A stretch of DNA of 64,000 nucleotides from Antrihabitans spumae (GTDB taxonomy: Bacteria; Actinomycetota; Actinomycetes; Mycobacteriales; Mycobacteriaceae): contig NZ_JBIMSN010000094.1 of assembly GCF_043944905.1 (NCBI RefSeq), positions 62,001 to 126,000 on the forward strand. Direction: 5' to 3'. This document shows positions 24,549 through 33,764 of this stretch, one piece after another. Positions within the stretch are counted from its first letter, which is position 1. Every line of letters begins with the position of its first letter. The notes under the pieces are model-generated. The model made no database searches. It worked only from the letters and a program-made list of their open reading frames with translations, and was not told where the DNA came from. The position numbers and the translations under genes were made by a program.

Positions 24549-27293
24549 GTGAGCCCCGCAACCGATCAACGTGCCAAGCCGTCCGCTACCGACAAGGCAG
24601 CAGCGGAGGCCGGAAAACAGCCGACGCTGATGTTGCTCGACGGGCACTCGTTGGCGTTCCGGGCGTTCTTCGCCCTCCCCGCCGAGAACTTCAAGACCCA
24701 GAGCGGGCAGACCACCAACGCGGTGTACGGGTTCACCGCGATGCTCATCAACATCATGCGAGACGAAGCGCCGACGCATATCGCGGCAGCGTTCGACGTC
24801 TCGCGGCAGACCTTCCGTGCCGAGGCCTATCCGGAATACAAGGCGAACCGCAGCAGCCCGCCGGACGAGTTCAAGGGTCAGGTCGACCTGACCAAAGAGG
24901 TATTGGGCGCCTTGGGTATTCCCGTCATGGCGCAGGCCGGGGTCGAGGCCGACGACATCATCGCGACGCTGACGACGCAGGCGGTACCGCTCGGCTATCG
25001 CGTGCTGATCGTTACCGGCGATCGCGATGCCATTCAGCTGGTGAACGAGAACGTCACGGTGTTGTACCCGCGTAAGGGCGTCTCCGAGCTCACGCGGTTC
25101 ACACCGCAAGAGGTGGAAGCGAAGTACGGCCTCACACCGAGCCAGTACCCGGATTTCGCTGCACTGCGCGGCGACCCGAGTGACAACCTCCCCGGCATAC
25201 CCGGCGTGGGGGAGAAGACCGCCACCAAGTGGATCAAGGAGTACGGCGATCTGAATACACTCGTCGACCGCGTCGACGAGGTACGCGGCAAGGTCGGCGA
25301 CGCGTTGCGCGCAAATCTGGCGCATGTGCTGATGAATCGCCAACTCACCGAGTTGCTGCGGACAGTCGAGTTGCCGTACACCCCCGACCAGCTCGAGCAC
25401 GGTCCGTGGGATCGCACCAAGATCCATCAGCTTTTCGACGACCTCGAGTTTCGTGTTCTTCGTGACCGACTGTTCGAGACGCTCGCCTCGCCGGAGCCCG
25501 AAGCCGACGAGGGCTTCGAGATCAGTGGCGGCGCGATCGCGCCGGGCGAACTCACAGCATGGCTTGCCACGCACGCCTCGACCGGCGAGCGGCACGGCGT
25601 CACCGTGGCGGGAAAGACAACGCCGTACGGCGGCGACGTCACCTCGATCACGATCGCGGCGTCGGACGGCGAGGGTGGCTACATCGACGTCACTGCGCTG
25701 ACACCCGAAGACGAACAGGCGCTTGGTAGTTGGCTCGCGGATGTGTCGCAGCCGAAGGCGCTGCACGAGGCGAAGGCTGCGATGCACGCCCTGCATGGGC
25801 GCGGCTGGGTCCTCGGCGGCCTGACGACCGACACCGGTCTCGCTGCCTACCTGGTTCGCCCCGGCCAGCGGACCTTCGCACTCGACGACCTGTCGTTGCG
25901 CTACCTGCGTCGCGAACTGCGCGTCGAGAAGTCGGAGCAGGGCCAGCTGTCGTTGCTCGACGACGAGGACGAGGTAGTGACCGCAGCGGCCGAAGCCGAG
26001 ATCCTGCGCGCTCAGGCGATCGTCGACCTCGCGGCCGCATTCGACACCGAGTTGGAAACGATCGAGTCGACCGCGTTGCTGACCGAGATGGAGCTGCCGC
26101 TGCTCACAGTTCTTGCCGACCTCGAAACGGTCGGCATCGCAATGGATCTCGATCATCTGCACGATCTGCAGAGCCGCTTCGCCGACGAGGTTGCCCGTGC
26201 GGCGAACGAGGCGTACGAGGTGATCGGCGAGCAGATCAACCTGGGGTCGCCGAAGCAGTTGCAGACCGTGCTCTTCGAGAAGCTCGACATGCCTAAGACC
26301 AAGCGCACCAAAACCGGCTACACCACGGATGCGGACGCGTTGGAAGGCCTGTTCGAGAAGACCCAGCATCCGTTCCTCGAGCACCTGCTCGCCCATCGCG
26401 ACGCGACCAGGCTCAAGGTGACGGTCGACGGACTGCTCAAGGCGGTGTCCGACGACGGCCGGATCCACACGACGTTCAATCAGACGATTGCCGCGACAGG
26501 ACGACTGTCGTCGGTCGAGCCGAACCTGCAGAACATTCCGATCCGCACCGACACGGGTCGCCAGATCCGGGACGGCTTCGTCGTCGGGCCGGGGTTCGAC
26601 ATGCTGATGACGGCCGACTACAGCCAGATCGAGATGCGGATCATGGCCCACCTATCCCGCGACGAAGGGTTGATCGAAGCCTTCAACACGGGGGAGGACC
26701 TCCATACCTTCGTCGCGTCCAAGGCGTTCGGAGTGCCGATCGACGAGGTCACCCCCGAACTGCGTCGCCGAGTCAAGGCGATGTCGTACGGCTTGGCTTA
26801 CGGTCTGAGCGCCTACGGACTGTCGGCACAACTGAAGATCAGTACCGAAGAAGCCAAAGAGCAGATGGAGACGTACTTCTCCAGGTTCGGCGGCGTTCGC
26901 GACTATCTGCGCGACGCTGTCGACGAAGCACGCAAGGTCGGCTACACGTCGACGCTGTTCGGTCGGCGGCGGTATCTGCCCGACCTCGACAGCAGCAATC
27001 GGCAGCGTCGTGAAGTTGCCGAGCGGGCAGCGTTGAACGCACCGATCCAGGGGACCGCGGCAGACATCATCAAGGTGGCAATGATCAACGTGCAGGCCGC
27101 GATTCGCGAAGCAGGTCTGCAATCGCGGATGTTGTTGCAGATTCACGACGAATTGTTGTTCGAGGTTGTCGCCTCCGAACGTGAGCAACTCGAAACGATC
27201 GTTCGCGAGAAGATGGCGTCGGCCATCGCCCTCGATGTTCCGCTCGATGTGTCGGTCGGCACCGGTCGCAGTTGGGACGCTGCGGCGCACTAA
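24549..27293 (+). CDS. polA: DNA polymerase I
   Basis: The product has 914 residues from GTG 24549, a predicted leaderless start; the frame is open to 24519 without a ribosome-binding site. Residues about 30-320 form the 5' nuclease (LLDGHSLAFRAFFALP, GVEADDIIATL, GDRDAIQLV). The central region has the exonuclease fold but lacks the D-x-E of exo motif I (it reads HGVTVAGKT), so 3'-5' proofreading should be absent, as in mycobacterial Pol I. The polymerase domain has motif A DYSQIEMR near 690, motif B RRVKAMSYGLAYGLSAYG near 740 and motif C QIHDELLFEV near 863. It fills gaps in excision repair and removes Okazaki primers. Confidence 0.97.
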   Translation: MSPATDQRAKPSATDKAAAEAGKQPTLMLLDGHSLAFRAFFALPAENFKTQSGQTTNAVYGFTAMLINIMRDEAPTHIAAAFDVSRQTFRAEAYPEYKANRSSPPDEFKGQVDLTKEVLGALGIPVMAQAGVEADDIIATLTTQAVPLGYRVLIVTGDRDAIQLVNENVTVLYPRKGVSELTRFTPQEVEAKYGLTPSQYPDFAALRGDPSDNLPGIPGVGEKTATKWIKEYGDLNTLVDRVDEVRGKVGDALRANLAHVLMNRQLTELLRTVELPYTPDQLEHGPWDRTKIHQLFDDLEFRVLRDRLFETLASPEPEADEGFEISGGAIAPGELTAWLATHASTGERHGVTVAGKTTPYGGDVTSITIAASDGEGGYIDVTALTPEDEQALGSWLADVSQPKALHEAKAAMHALHGRGWVLGGLTTDTGLAAYLVRPGQRTFALDDLSLRYLRRELRVEKSEQGQLSLLDDEDEVVTAAAEAEILRAQAIVDLAAAFDTELETIESTALLTEMELPLLTVLADLETVGIAMDLDHLHDLQSRFADEVARAANEAYEVIGEQINLGSPKQLQTVLFEKLDMPKTKRTKTGYTTDADALEGLFEKTQHPFLEHLLAHRDATRLKVTVDGLLKAVSDDGRIHTTFNQTIAATGRLSSVEPNLQNIPIRTDTGRQIRDGFVVGPGFDMLMTADYSQIEMRIMAHLSRDEGLIEAFNTGEDLHTFVASKAFGVPIDEVTPELRRRVKAMSYGLAYGLSAYGLSAQLKISTEEAKEQMETYFSRFGGVRDYLRDAVDEARKVGYTSTLFGRRRYLPDLDSSNRQRREVAERAALNAPIQGTAADIIKVAMINVQAAIREAGLQSRMLLQIHDELLFEVVASEREQLETIVREKMASAIALDVPLDVSVGTGRSWDAAAH

Positions 27294-27310
27294 CAGTCGC
27301 ACACGACAAA

Positions 27311-27338
27311 CGGCCGGCACGCTGGTGCGTGCCGGCCG
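27311..27338. terminator. Hairpin between convergent polA and YCII-like gene
   Basis: CGGCCGGCACGC and GCGTGCCGGCCG form a perfect 12-bp stem around TGGT. It lies in the 59-base gap between the convergent genes polA and the YCII-like gene and can serve both strands. No U-run is present, which is common in high-GC actinobacteria. Confidence 0.6.
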
Positions 27339-27352
27339 AATGTCGGATCTGG

Positions 27353-27718
27353 TTAAAAGTCTTCTGCGCCGTACAGCTGGCGGACCTCGATCTCGCCCTC
27401 CCACTCGGGCCAAAGCTCCTTGTGGAGTTCGAGCAGCCACTTTGCACTGGCGACGGCTTCCTCGCGAGAGTTCAGCTTCTGGATGGCGTAGCCGCCAACC
27501 AATTCCTTCGCCTCGCTGTAGGGTCCGTCCAGCACACGCACCGAGCCGCCGGTCAGCGTGACGTTCGCTCCGCCGCCGTCGAGCGTTCCGATGCCACCGG
27601 AATCGAGAAGAATTCCTTTCGCAGCATCGCGCGCGCCCGCTTCGGCGATCGCGTCCATCAGAGCCTGCGGCGGTGGGCCGAAGTCACCTGCACTGTGCAC
27701 CCAGCTGATGTATCGCAT
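27353..27718 (-). CDS. YCII/DGPF-domain protein
   Basis: The product has 121 residues. The ATG at 27718 (MRYISWVHSAG) is preferred because GGGGAA sits five bases upstream; the frame is open to 27811. The fold is a small dimeric ferredoxin-like YCII (DGPF) domain: an N-terminal strand, the segment SVRVLDGPYSEAKELVGGYAIQKLNSREEAVASAKW, and a C-terminal VRQLYG strand. DGPF proteins are common in actinobacteria, often with sigma factors or as putative enzymes, with no agreed function. It lies downstream of the thioredoxin gene on the same strand with a 95-base gap. Confidence 0.85.
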   Translation of the reverse strand: MRYISWVHSAGDFGPPPQALMDAIAEAGARDAAKGILLDSGGIGTLDGGGANVTLTGGSVRVLDGPYSEAKELVGGYAIQKLNSREEAVASAKWLLELHKELWPEWEGEIEVRQLYGAEDF

Positions 27719-27813
27719 GTCGTTCCCCATTCGTCGGATTCGTGTCGAAGGACATTTTCTGTCTTCACAAACAGCGTCGAACGGCTTCGGCCATTTTCGA
27801 CACGTATCCAAAA

Positions 27814-28185
27814 TTACTTGGAGGCGGCTTCCTGATCAGCGATCTGGCGGCGGACGTCGTCCATGTCGAGGCCCTTGATCTGGGTCAGCAGGTCTTCGAG
27901 CGCTGGTGCCGGGAGCGCGCCTGGCTGAGCGAAGACCAGTACGCCTTCACGGAAAGCCATCAGCGTCGGGATCGACCGAATGTTCGCGGCGCTGGCGAGT
28001 CCCTGCTCTGCCTCGGTGTCCACCTTGCCGTGCAGGACATCGGGGTGCGCGTCCGAAGACTTCTCGAAGGTCGGCGCGAAGCTGCGGCACGGTCCGCACC
28101 ACGACGCCCAGAAGTCGACCAAGACGATGTCGTTCGAGGTCACGGTCTCGTCGAAGTTTTCTTGGGTCAGGGTCTGAGTGGCCAC
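27814..28185 (-). CDS. Thioredoxin
   Basis: The product has 123 residues from GTG 28185 with AAAGGA upstream; a longer frame to 28209 lacks support. The fold is complete, with the redox motif WCGPC at residues 29-33, the FWASW strand before it, a cis-Pro in SIPTLMAF and a GALPA turn near the end. No signal peptide is present, so it is cytoplasmic. It is not beside a thioredoxin reductase, so it is an additional thioredoxin rather than clearly the main TrxA. Confidence 0.92.
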   Translation of the reverse strand: MATQTLTQENFDETVTSNDIVLVDFWASWCGPCRSFAPTFEKSSDAHPDVLHGKVDTEAEQGLASAANIRSIPTLMAFREGVLVFAQPGALPAPALEDLLTQIKGLDMDDVRRQIADQEAASK

Positions 28186-28245
28186 TGCGGTCCTTTCGCT
28201 AGGTTGCAATCACTTGAACGCTTTTGCTGTCGAGTTTCTTCCAAC

Positions 28246-28764
28246 TCACGTTATCTGCCAGTTCAGGCGATTGTCGCTGTCCCAACGGCGGATACCCGCG
28301 ACGTACCCGGTGATGTCCGGTTCGTCGAGCACCGTTGCCACTGCGGACCCGAGACGGTCACGAGGTAGCCGACGGGCGAGGGTGACGTGCGGTGTCCACT
28401 CGTCCGGTGCCAAGTTCGCCTGTGTGCCAGGACATTCCGCGACGATGTCGTGGATCCGACGGTGCAGGGCGAGCAACGGGGCCGACGGAACGACGAGCCT
28501 GACAAGTACCGCACCCGGACCTTTCGACACTCGTGCCCGAAACAGCACGATCGCGCCGACTCGAACCGGGATGGGAATGAAATCGAGTTCGCGTTCGAGT
28601 CGCTGCTCGACGGAAGGCCACAGTTCGGAGGCAACGGCCGCGGTGACGTGCGGCCGATGGTGACCGCCCTGAGCGGGCAGGCCAGCGTCGACGAGCAGTT
28701 GCCATTGCGCAATTACCGCTGCCTCGGCATCCTCGTCGAGCAGCAACTCCACTGACTGAACCAC
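28246..28764 (-). CDS. 2H phosphoesterase (2'-5' RNA ligase family)
   Basis: The product has 172 residues. Both H-x-T motifs that define the 2H superfamily are present: HVT in HRPHVTAA near residue 39 and HVT in WTPHVTLARRL near 123, at the expected distance in two similar halves. Members hydrolyse 2',3'-cyclic phosphates or related nucleotide substrates. The GTG at 28764 is exactly seven bases from TAATCT, which suggests a leaderless transcript. That hexamer overlaps the stop codon of the upstream transglutaminase gene. Confidence 0.88.
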   Translation of the reverse strand: MVQSVELLLDEDAEAAVIAQWQLLVDAGLPAQGGHHRPHVTAAVASELWPSVEQRLERELDFIPIPVRVGAIVLFRARVSKGPGAVLVRLVVPSAPLLALHRRIHDIVAECPGTQANLAPDEWTPHVTLARRLPRDRLGSAVATVLDEPDITGYVAGIRRWDSDNRLNWQIT

Positions 28765-28771
28765 GCGATCA

Positions 28772-28777
28772 AGATTA
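28772..28777 (-). promoter_or_regulatory. -10 box of the 2H phosphoesterase gene
   Basis: On the minus strand TAATCT ends seven bases before the GTG. It includes the TAA stop of the preceding gene. A leaderless promoter is inferred. Confidence 0.4.
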
Positions 28778-29581
28778 GGTCAGCGACACGAGCTCGGTGA
28801 TGTCGTCGATCGGAAGCTCACCGTCGACGACGGCAGTGACCGTCGAGCTGTTGAGTGTGATGGCACCGTTGTGGTTGTCGAGGAATGCGGTATCGGCAGC
28901 GTCGCGGCCCGTCGCGATTCGAATCAGGGTGGACCGTGGTGCGAGGCAGGTCGCGTCGACGACGCGCCACCTGCCACCGACGAATCCCTCGGCGACGGCA
29001 TGGAAGTCCATCGGATCGCATCCGGGCGCATAGACCGCGACGAGTCGCGCAGGCACGTTGACCGCCCGCAGCATCGCGACGACAAGGTGCGCGTAGTCGC
29101 GGCAGACGCCTGCCCCGGCGAGCAGCGTGTCGGTGGCACCGTCGATCGGATCACTGCTGCCCGGAACGTATTGCAACCGACGGCCGACCCATGCGGAAAT
29201 CTTTTCGAGCACTTCCTCGGAATCGGCGTAGTCGCCGAATTCCGTTGCGGCGAAACCGTAGAACTTGTCGGATTCCGCGTACCGGCTCGGGCGTAGGTAC
29301 AGCGACTTGTCGTAGTTGGTGATCGGCGCTGGATGTGTGTTGCCGAGCACGGTGGCGTCGTATTCGACCTGGAGGCTGCCGACTCCCGCGTCGAAGACAT
29401 GGATGCGATTGCCATGTGGGCCACTGACTTCGGTGGCATCGACGGGTTTGCCGTCGAGCAGAAAGACGAGCTTCTCGGTCACGGTCGCACCGGGATGCGG
29501 CGCGACCGCGATCTGGAACTCCAGGCTCGTCGGCGCGGTGATCGAGATATCGAGGCGCGCGGACATGTCGCGTTTGAGCAC
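28775..29581 (-). CDS. Transglutaminase-like protein
   Basis: The product has 268 residues from GTG 29581, chosen for AGGAT five bases upstream; an ATG five codons later is possible. The N-terminal half is a beta-rich domain (LDISITAPTSLEFQIAVAPH) as in bacterial transglutaminase-like proteins of the Tgpa/SMc family. The catalytic triad is intact: Cys in GAGVCRDYAHL, His in MDFHAVAEGF, Asp in WRVVDATCLAP. These proteins are mostly cysteine peptidases or crosslinkers with undefined substrates. No signal peptide is seen. It is divergent from the dehydrogenase at 29689 with about 107 bases between them. Confidence 0.88.
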   Translation of the reverse strand: MLKRDMSARLDISITAPTSLEFQIAVAPHPGATVTEKLVFLLDGKPVDATEVSGPHGNRIHVFDAGVGSLQVEYDATVLGNTHPAPITNYDKSLYLRPSRYAESDKFYGFAATEFGDYADSEEVLEKISAWVGRRLQYVPGSSDPIDGATDTLLAGAGVCRDYAHLVVAMLRAVNVPARLVAVYAPGCDPMDFHAVAEGFVGGRWRVVDATCLAPRSTLIRIATGRDAADTAFLDNHNGAITLNSSTVTAVVDGELPIDDITELVSLT

Positions 29582-29688
29582 AAAAATCCTCTGTTCGAGT
29601 GGGAAGGCGAGTGCGTGAAGAATTACCCGAGTTCGAATTCGGCGAAACCGTGACGCTGCCCACCACAACCGTAGGCGATGATGTTCCG

Positions 29689-30777
29689 ATGAGCAGTGTG
29701 GAATCGAATGCACTCCGCCTCGGATCGATCGAGGGCGACGGAATCGGACGCGAGATCGTCACCGAGACAATGCGAGTGGTGGAGGAAGCCCTTGCCGCAG
29801 CGCATGCGCCGATGGTGGCGTGGACACCGTTGCTGATGGGCCACGCCGCGATCGACGAGCACGACTCGCCGCTGCCGGAATCGACTTTCGATGAGCTGAC
29901 GGGACTGGATGGCTGGGTGATGGGTCCGCATGACAGTGCGTCCTATCCGGCCGAACATCGGGTCGGTCCGCCTCCGGGTGGGGCGATCCGGAAGCGATTC
30001 GATCTGTACGCCAATATCCGTCCGGCTCGCGCATTCACCGGGGTGCGGTCGATGTCGCCGCGGATGGATGTCGTGATCGTCCGGGAGAACAGCGAGGGTC
30101 TCTACGCCGACCGAAACATGTTCGCAGGATCCGGTGAATTCAAACCGACGCGCGACGTCGCACTCTCGGTCGGCGTCATCACCCGCCAGGCGACGGAACG
30201 TATCGCGCACGTGGCATTTCGGCTCGCCCGAACCAGACGCAAGCACGTGACGATCGTGCACAAGGCCAACGTCCTGCCGATGACGACGGGACTCTTTCGC
30301 GACGTGTGCAAGGAGGTCGCGCAGCAGTATCCAGACGTCGTCGTCGACGACGAACATGTGGATGCGATGGCCGCGCACCTGGTTCGGCGTGGCGAGGATT
30401 TCGACGTTGTGGTCACGGAGAACCTGTTCGGCGACATTCTGTCCGACCTCGCAGCAGAACTCGGTGGGTCGCTCGGCACCGCGGCGTCGCTGAATTGCTC
30501 GGACACCATTGCCATGGCACAGGCTGCGCACGGTGCCGCGCCGACCATCGCCGGTCGAAATCGTGCCAATCCGTCGGCCCTGTTCCTGTCCGCAGCGATG
30601 TTGTTGCGGTGGTTGGGGGAGCGTCGTTCCGATCCGGCGCTGACGCATGCGGGGGATCGAATCGAACACGGTGTGGCCGCAACGTTCGAGGCAGGGACCG
30701 CGACAGCTGATCTTGGTGGACTCGCGTCGACGAGTGAATTCACTGAGCATGTGCTCGCCAGAATTCGTAAGCGCTGA
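29689..30777 (+). CDS. Isocitrate/isopropylmalate dehydrogenase family protein
   Basis: The product has 362 residues from ATG 29689 (MSSVES). The frame is open to 29599 but that extension overlaps the divergent promoter region. Family motifs are clear: GDGIGREIV for the substrate/metal site, RENSEGLYAD near 135, KANVLPMTTGLFRDV, a Lys/Asp pair in the second half, and VVTENLFGDILSDLAAELGGSLG, which supplies the metal-binding aspartates. The RENSEGLY form is closer to the tartrate/D-malate/isocitrate branch than to LeuB. It probably oxidises a 2-hydroxy acid with decarboxylation using NAD(P)+. It stands alone, not in a leu operon. Confidence 0.85.
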   Translation: MSSVESNALRLGSIEGDGIGREIVTETMRVVEEALAAAHAPMVAWTPLLMGHAAIDEHDSPLPESTFDELTGLDGWVMGPHDSASYPAEHRVGPPPGGAIRKRFDLYANIRPARAFTGVRSMSPRMDVVIVRENSEGLYADRNMFAGSGEFKPTRDVALSVGVITRQATERIAHVAFRLARTRRKHVTIVHKANVLPMTTGLFRDVCKEVAQQYPDVVVDDEHVDAMAAHLVRRGEDFDVVVTENLFGDILSDLAAELGGSLGTAASLNCSDTIAMAQAAHGAAPTIAGRNRANPSALFLSAAMLLRWLGERRSDPALTHAGDRIEHGVAATFEAGTATADLGGLASTSEFTEHVLARIRKR

Positions 30778-30920
30778 ATCCCACTTCCGGCGGACCTATT
30801 CCGGTCCAGGTCGGCATCGTCCAACGGCTTTACGGTCCGTGGATCGCGAGTCGATAACGTCGCACAGTCGCCCGGTTGGGTCTAACCTGTGCCGAAAGTC
30901 GAAATTATCTGGAGGCAGCA

Positions 30921-31838
30921 GTGTCTGGTCGGACGGTATTTGCCCGTAGTCGCTTCGCACGCACGGTGTGTGTGATGGCGAGCGGCGCAGCCCTTGTTCT
31001 TGCGGGTTGTGCGGACAACAGCGACAGCGGGGGTTCGGGTACCGAGACCGCCACCGTCGAGGTCGAGAAGGTGGACGCGATCGCGGCCGAACTCCCCGAG
31101 AAGGTGAAGAGTTCGGGCAAGTTGGTTGTCGGCGTGAACGTTCCGTACGCGCCGAACGAGTTCAAGGATGGCAGCGGCAAGCTCGTCGGCTTCGACGTCG
31201 ATCTGATGAACGCCATCGGCAAGGTGCTCGGCGTGACGCCGGAGTACGCCGAATCCGACTTCGACAAGATCATCCCCGCGATCCAGGCTGGAACGTACGA
31301 CGTGGGAATGTCGTCGTTCACCGACTCCAAGGAGCGCGAGCAGACGGTCGACTTCACGACCTACTTCAGCGCAGGTATCCAGTGGGCGCAGCAGACCGGT
31401 AAGCCGATCGATCCCAACAATGCGTGCGGCAAGAAGGTCGCGGTCCAGTCGACCACGGTCGAGGACACCGACGAGATCCCGGCCAAGAGTGAGAAGTGCG
31501 TCGCCGAAGGCAAGCCGCCGATCGACAAGCAGAAGTTCGATCGTCAGGACGACGCAGCCAGCGCACTCGCGTTGGGCAAGGTGGACGCGATGTCGGCCGA
31601 TTCGCCGGTGACGGCGTACGCGATCAAGCAGAGCAACGGCAAGCTCGAACCAGCCGGTGAACTCTTCGACTCGGCACCGTACGGTTGGCCGGTCGCCAAG
31701 GGCTCTCCGATGGCGGGCGTACTCCAGAAGGCGCTGCAGCACCTGATCGACGATGGCAGCTACCTGAAGATCGCCGAGAACTGGGGCGTCGAGGCAGGCG
31801 TGATCGAAAAATCGGTGATCAACGGCGCTGTCAACTGA
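30921..31838 (+). CDS. Polar amino-acid ABC transporter substrate-binding lipoprotein
   Basis: The product has 305 residues from GTG 30921 behind a GGAGG. A lipobox LAGC places the lipidated cysteine at residue 30. The rest is a type II (SBP_bac_3) binding fold: LVVGVNVPYAPNEFKDGSG, LVGFDVDLMNAIGKVLGV, DKIIPAIQAGTYDVGMSSFTDSKEREQ and ADSPVTAYAIK. Ligands in this family are polar amino acids such as glutamate, glutamine or cystine; the sequence does not fix which. Permease and ATPase genes follow, separated by 62 bases and by an overlap, forming a complete importer operon. Confidence 0.92.
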   Translation: MSGRTVFARSRFARTVCVMASGAALVLAGCADNSDSGGSGTETATVEVEKVDAIAAELPEKVKSSGKLVVGVNVPYAPNEFKDGSGKLVGFDVDLMNAIGKVLGVTPEYAESDFDKIIPAIQAGTYDVGMSSFTDSKEREQTVDFTTYFSAGIQWAQQTGKPIDPNNACGKKVAVQSTTVEDTDEIPAKSEKCVAEGKPPIDKQKFDRQDDAASALALGKVDAMSADSPVTAYAIKQSNGKLEPAGELFDSAPYGWPVAKGSPMAGVLQKALQHLIDDGSYLKIAENWGVEAGVIEKSVINGAVN

Positions 31839-31900
31839 TTCACCACGGAAGAGCCGGATTTACAGACCACTGACCGCACAGCGCACAACAGGAGAGTCAC

Positions 31901-32851
31901 GTGTCCGAAACGCGGCCTGTGGTCGACGGCGCGTCGGCGGAGCCGGAGGCCATCAAGGCCATCCCGCTTCGTCGGCCCGGCCGTTGGATCGCTGCGATAG
32001 TCGTACTGATACTGGTCGCCCTTTTCGTCTACGGGGCGGCGACAAACGCCGCTTACGGCTGGGATACCTACGGGAAATACCTTTTCGACCAACGCATTTC
32101 GGCCGCCGCCTGGGTGACCGTCAAGCTGACCGTGCTCGCGATGGCCATCGCGATCGCACTCGGTGTTCTACTCGCGGTGATGCGACTGTCGCCGAACCCG
32201 GTGCTGCGGTCGGCGGCGTGGGTGTATCTGTGGTTCTTCCGTGGCACACCCGTCTATGTGCAGTTGGTGTTCTGGGGGCTGTTCCCGTCGCTGTACAAGA
32301 CGATCGATCTAGGTATCCCGTTCGGCCCGCAATTTGTGCACTTCGACATCCAATCGCTCAGTGCGGCTTTTCTGTTCGCGATGATCGGGCTCGGACTCAA
32401 CGAGGCCGCCTACATGGCGGAGATCGTGCGGGCCGGTATCAATTCGGTCGGGGAGGGGCAGACGGAAGCGTCGACAGCCCTTGGTATGTCGTGGTCGCAG
32501 ACCATCCGGCGCACCGTGCTGCCGCAGGCCATGCGGGTGATCATTCCGCCGACGGGCAATGAGCTCATCAGCATGCTGAAGACCACGTCGTTGGTTACAG
32601 CAGTTCCACTGAGTACGGAGTTGTACGGCGTCGCACGCGACATCTCGGGAACCAACTTCCAGCCGGTGCCACTACTGATGGTGGCTATGACCTGGTACCT
32701 GGCGATCACGAGCGTTCTGATGGTCGGCCAGTTCTATCTGGAGCGGCATTTCTCGAAGGGTGCGTCGCGGAAACTGACGACCAAACAACTGGAGGCGCTG
32801 GCGACGATGCAGGGCACAGGCGGTCAAGGCGTGGGAGGTGGGACAACGTGA
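31901..32851 (+). CDS. Polar amino-acid ABC transporter permease
   Basis: The product has 316 residues from GTG 31901 with AGGAGAG upstream. It has a hydrophilic N-terminus, then about five membrane helices and a long cytoplasmic tail rich in Gly, Lys and Thr. The His/Glu/Gln-type permease hallmark is present: WVTVKLTVLAMAIAIALGVLLAVMRLS, WFFRGTPVYVQL, and the coupling motif EAS-TALGMSWSQTIRRTVLPQAMRVIIPP. One permease is encoded, so it may act as a homodimer. Its stop overlaps the GTG of the ATPase gene. Confidence 0.94.
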   Translation: MSETRPVVDGASAEPEAIKAIPLRRPGRWIAAIVVLILVALFVYGAATNAAYGWDTYGKYLFDQRISAAAWVTVKLTVLAMAIAIALGVLLAVMRLSPNPVLRSAAWVYLWFFRGTPVYVQLVFWGLFPSLYKTIDLGIPFGPQFVHFDIQSLSAAFLFAMIGLGLNEAAYMAEIVRAGINSVGEGQTEASTALGMSWSQTIRRTVLPQAMRVIIPPTGNELISMLKTTSLVTAVPLSTELYGVARDISGTNFQPVPLLMVAMTWYLAITSVLMVGQFYLERHFSKGASRKLTTKQLEALATMQGTGGQGVGGGTT

Positions 32852-33609
32852 CTGTCATGGTGAAGGCTGAACGGGTCTGCAAGAGTTTCGGCGCACTCAG
32901 GGTGCTCAAGGGCATCACACTCGAGATCGAGCGTGGCCAGGTGTTGTGCCTGGTCGGCCCGTCGGGCTCGGGGAAATCCACGTTTTTGCGCTGCATCAAC
33001 CACCTCGAGGTGGTGAATGCGGGTCGGCTGTACGTCGACGGCGAGCTTGTCGGGTATCGCGAGAAGAACGGCAAGCTGTACGAAATGCCGGCGAAGGCCG
33101 CTGCCAAGCAGCGCCGCGACATTGGAATGGTCTTCCAACATTTCAACCTGTTTCCACATCGGACGGCCCTCGAGAACATCATCGAGGCTCCGACACAGGT
33201 GAAGGGCACCAAGAAGGTCGATGCAGTCAAGCGTGCCAAGGATCTGCTCGATCAGGTCGGGCTGGCGGAGAAGGCAAATGCCTATCCGGCACAGCTTTCC
33301 GGTGGGCAGCAGCAACGAGTCGCCATCGCACGAGCGCTGGCAATGGACCCCAAGCTGATGTTGTTCGACGAGCCGACGTCTGCGCTCGATCCGGAGTTGG
33401 TCGGTGAGGTGCTCGGCGTGATGCGTCAACTCGCGAAAGACGGTATGACGATGGTCGTCGTGACCCACGAGATGGGTTTCGCGCGGGAAGTCGCGGACCA
33501 ACTTGTGTTCATGGACGAAGGCGTCGTCGTCGAATCCGGCAATCCCCGTGAGCTGCTTGCCAATCCGCAGCAGGACCGGACGAAACTGTTCTTGTCGAAA
33601 CTGCTCTAG
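32848..33609 (+). CDS. Polar amino-acid ABC transporter ATP-binding protein
   Basis: The product has 253 residues from GTG 32848 (GTGA overlap with the permease); an ATG three codons later is an alternative. Walker A is GPSGSGKST, the Q-loop is MVFQHFNLFPH, the signature LSGGQQQRVAIA, Walker B LMLFDEPTSAL, and the switch histidine lies in VVVTHEM. These are the features of GlnQ/ArtP-type ATPases. It completes the importer operon. Confidence 0.95.
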   Translation: MTVMVKAERVCKSFGALRVLKGITLEIERGQVLCLVGPSGSGKSTFLRCINHLEVVNAGRLYVDGELVGYREKNGKLYEMPAKAAAKQRRDIGMVFQHFNLFPHRTALENIIEAPTQVKGTKKVDAVKRAKDLLDQVGLAEKANAYPAQLSGGQQQRVAIARALAMDPKLMLFDEPTSALDPELVGEVLGVMRQLAKDGMTMVVVTHEMGFAREVADQLVFMDEGVVVESGNPRELLANPQQDRTKLFLSKLL

Positions 33610-33764
33610 CGGTCGAGGCGGGGTATCCGAGCCAAACCTGAGCACGCCTGCGCTTCGGGGCATGGTGACACCATGTTTGCGCAGGTAGACGGTCTTTCCG
33701 GGCTACTTGCCTGGCTGGATGAACGCGAGTTGTGGCTGTGTGGCCGCTGCATGACGCTTGAGAC

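Noticed and set aside
23220..26651. A 1143-residue open frame on the minus strand
   Set aside because: It runs antisense through the kinase and polA, is rich in Arg, Gly and His, and has no ribosome-binding site or domain; long antisense frames are common in high-GC coding DNA.
30876..30920. TAACCT hexamer as promoter of the polar amino-acid ABC operon
   Set aside because: A -10-like box is present but there is no matching -35 at a proper distance, so I did not list it.
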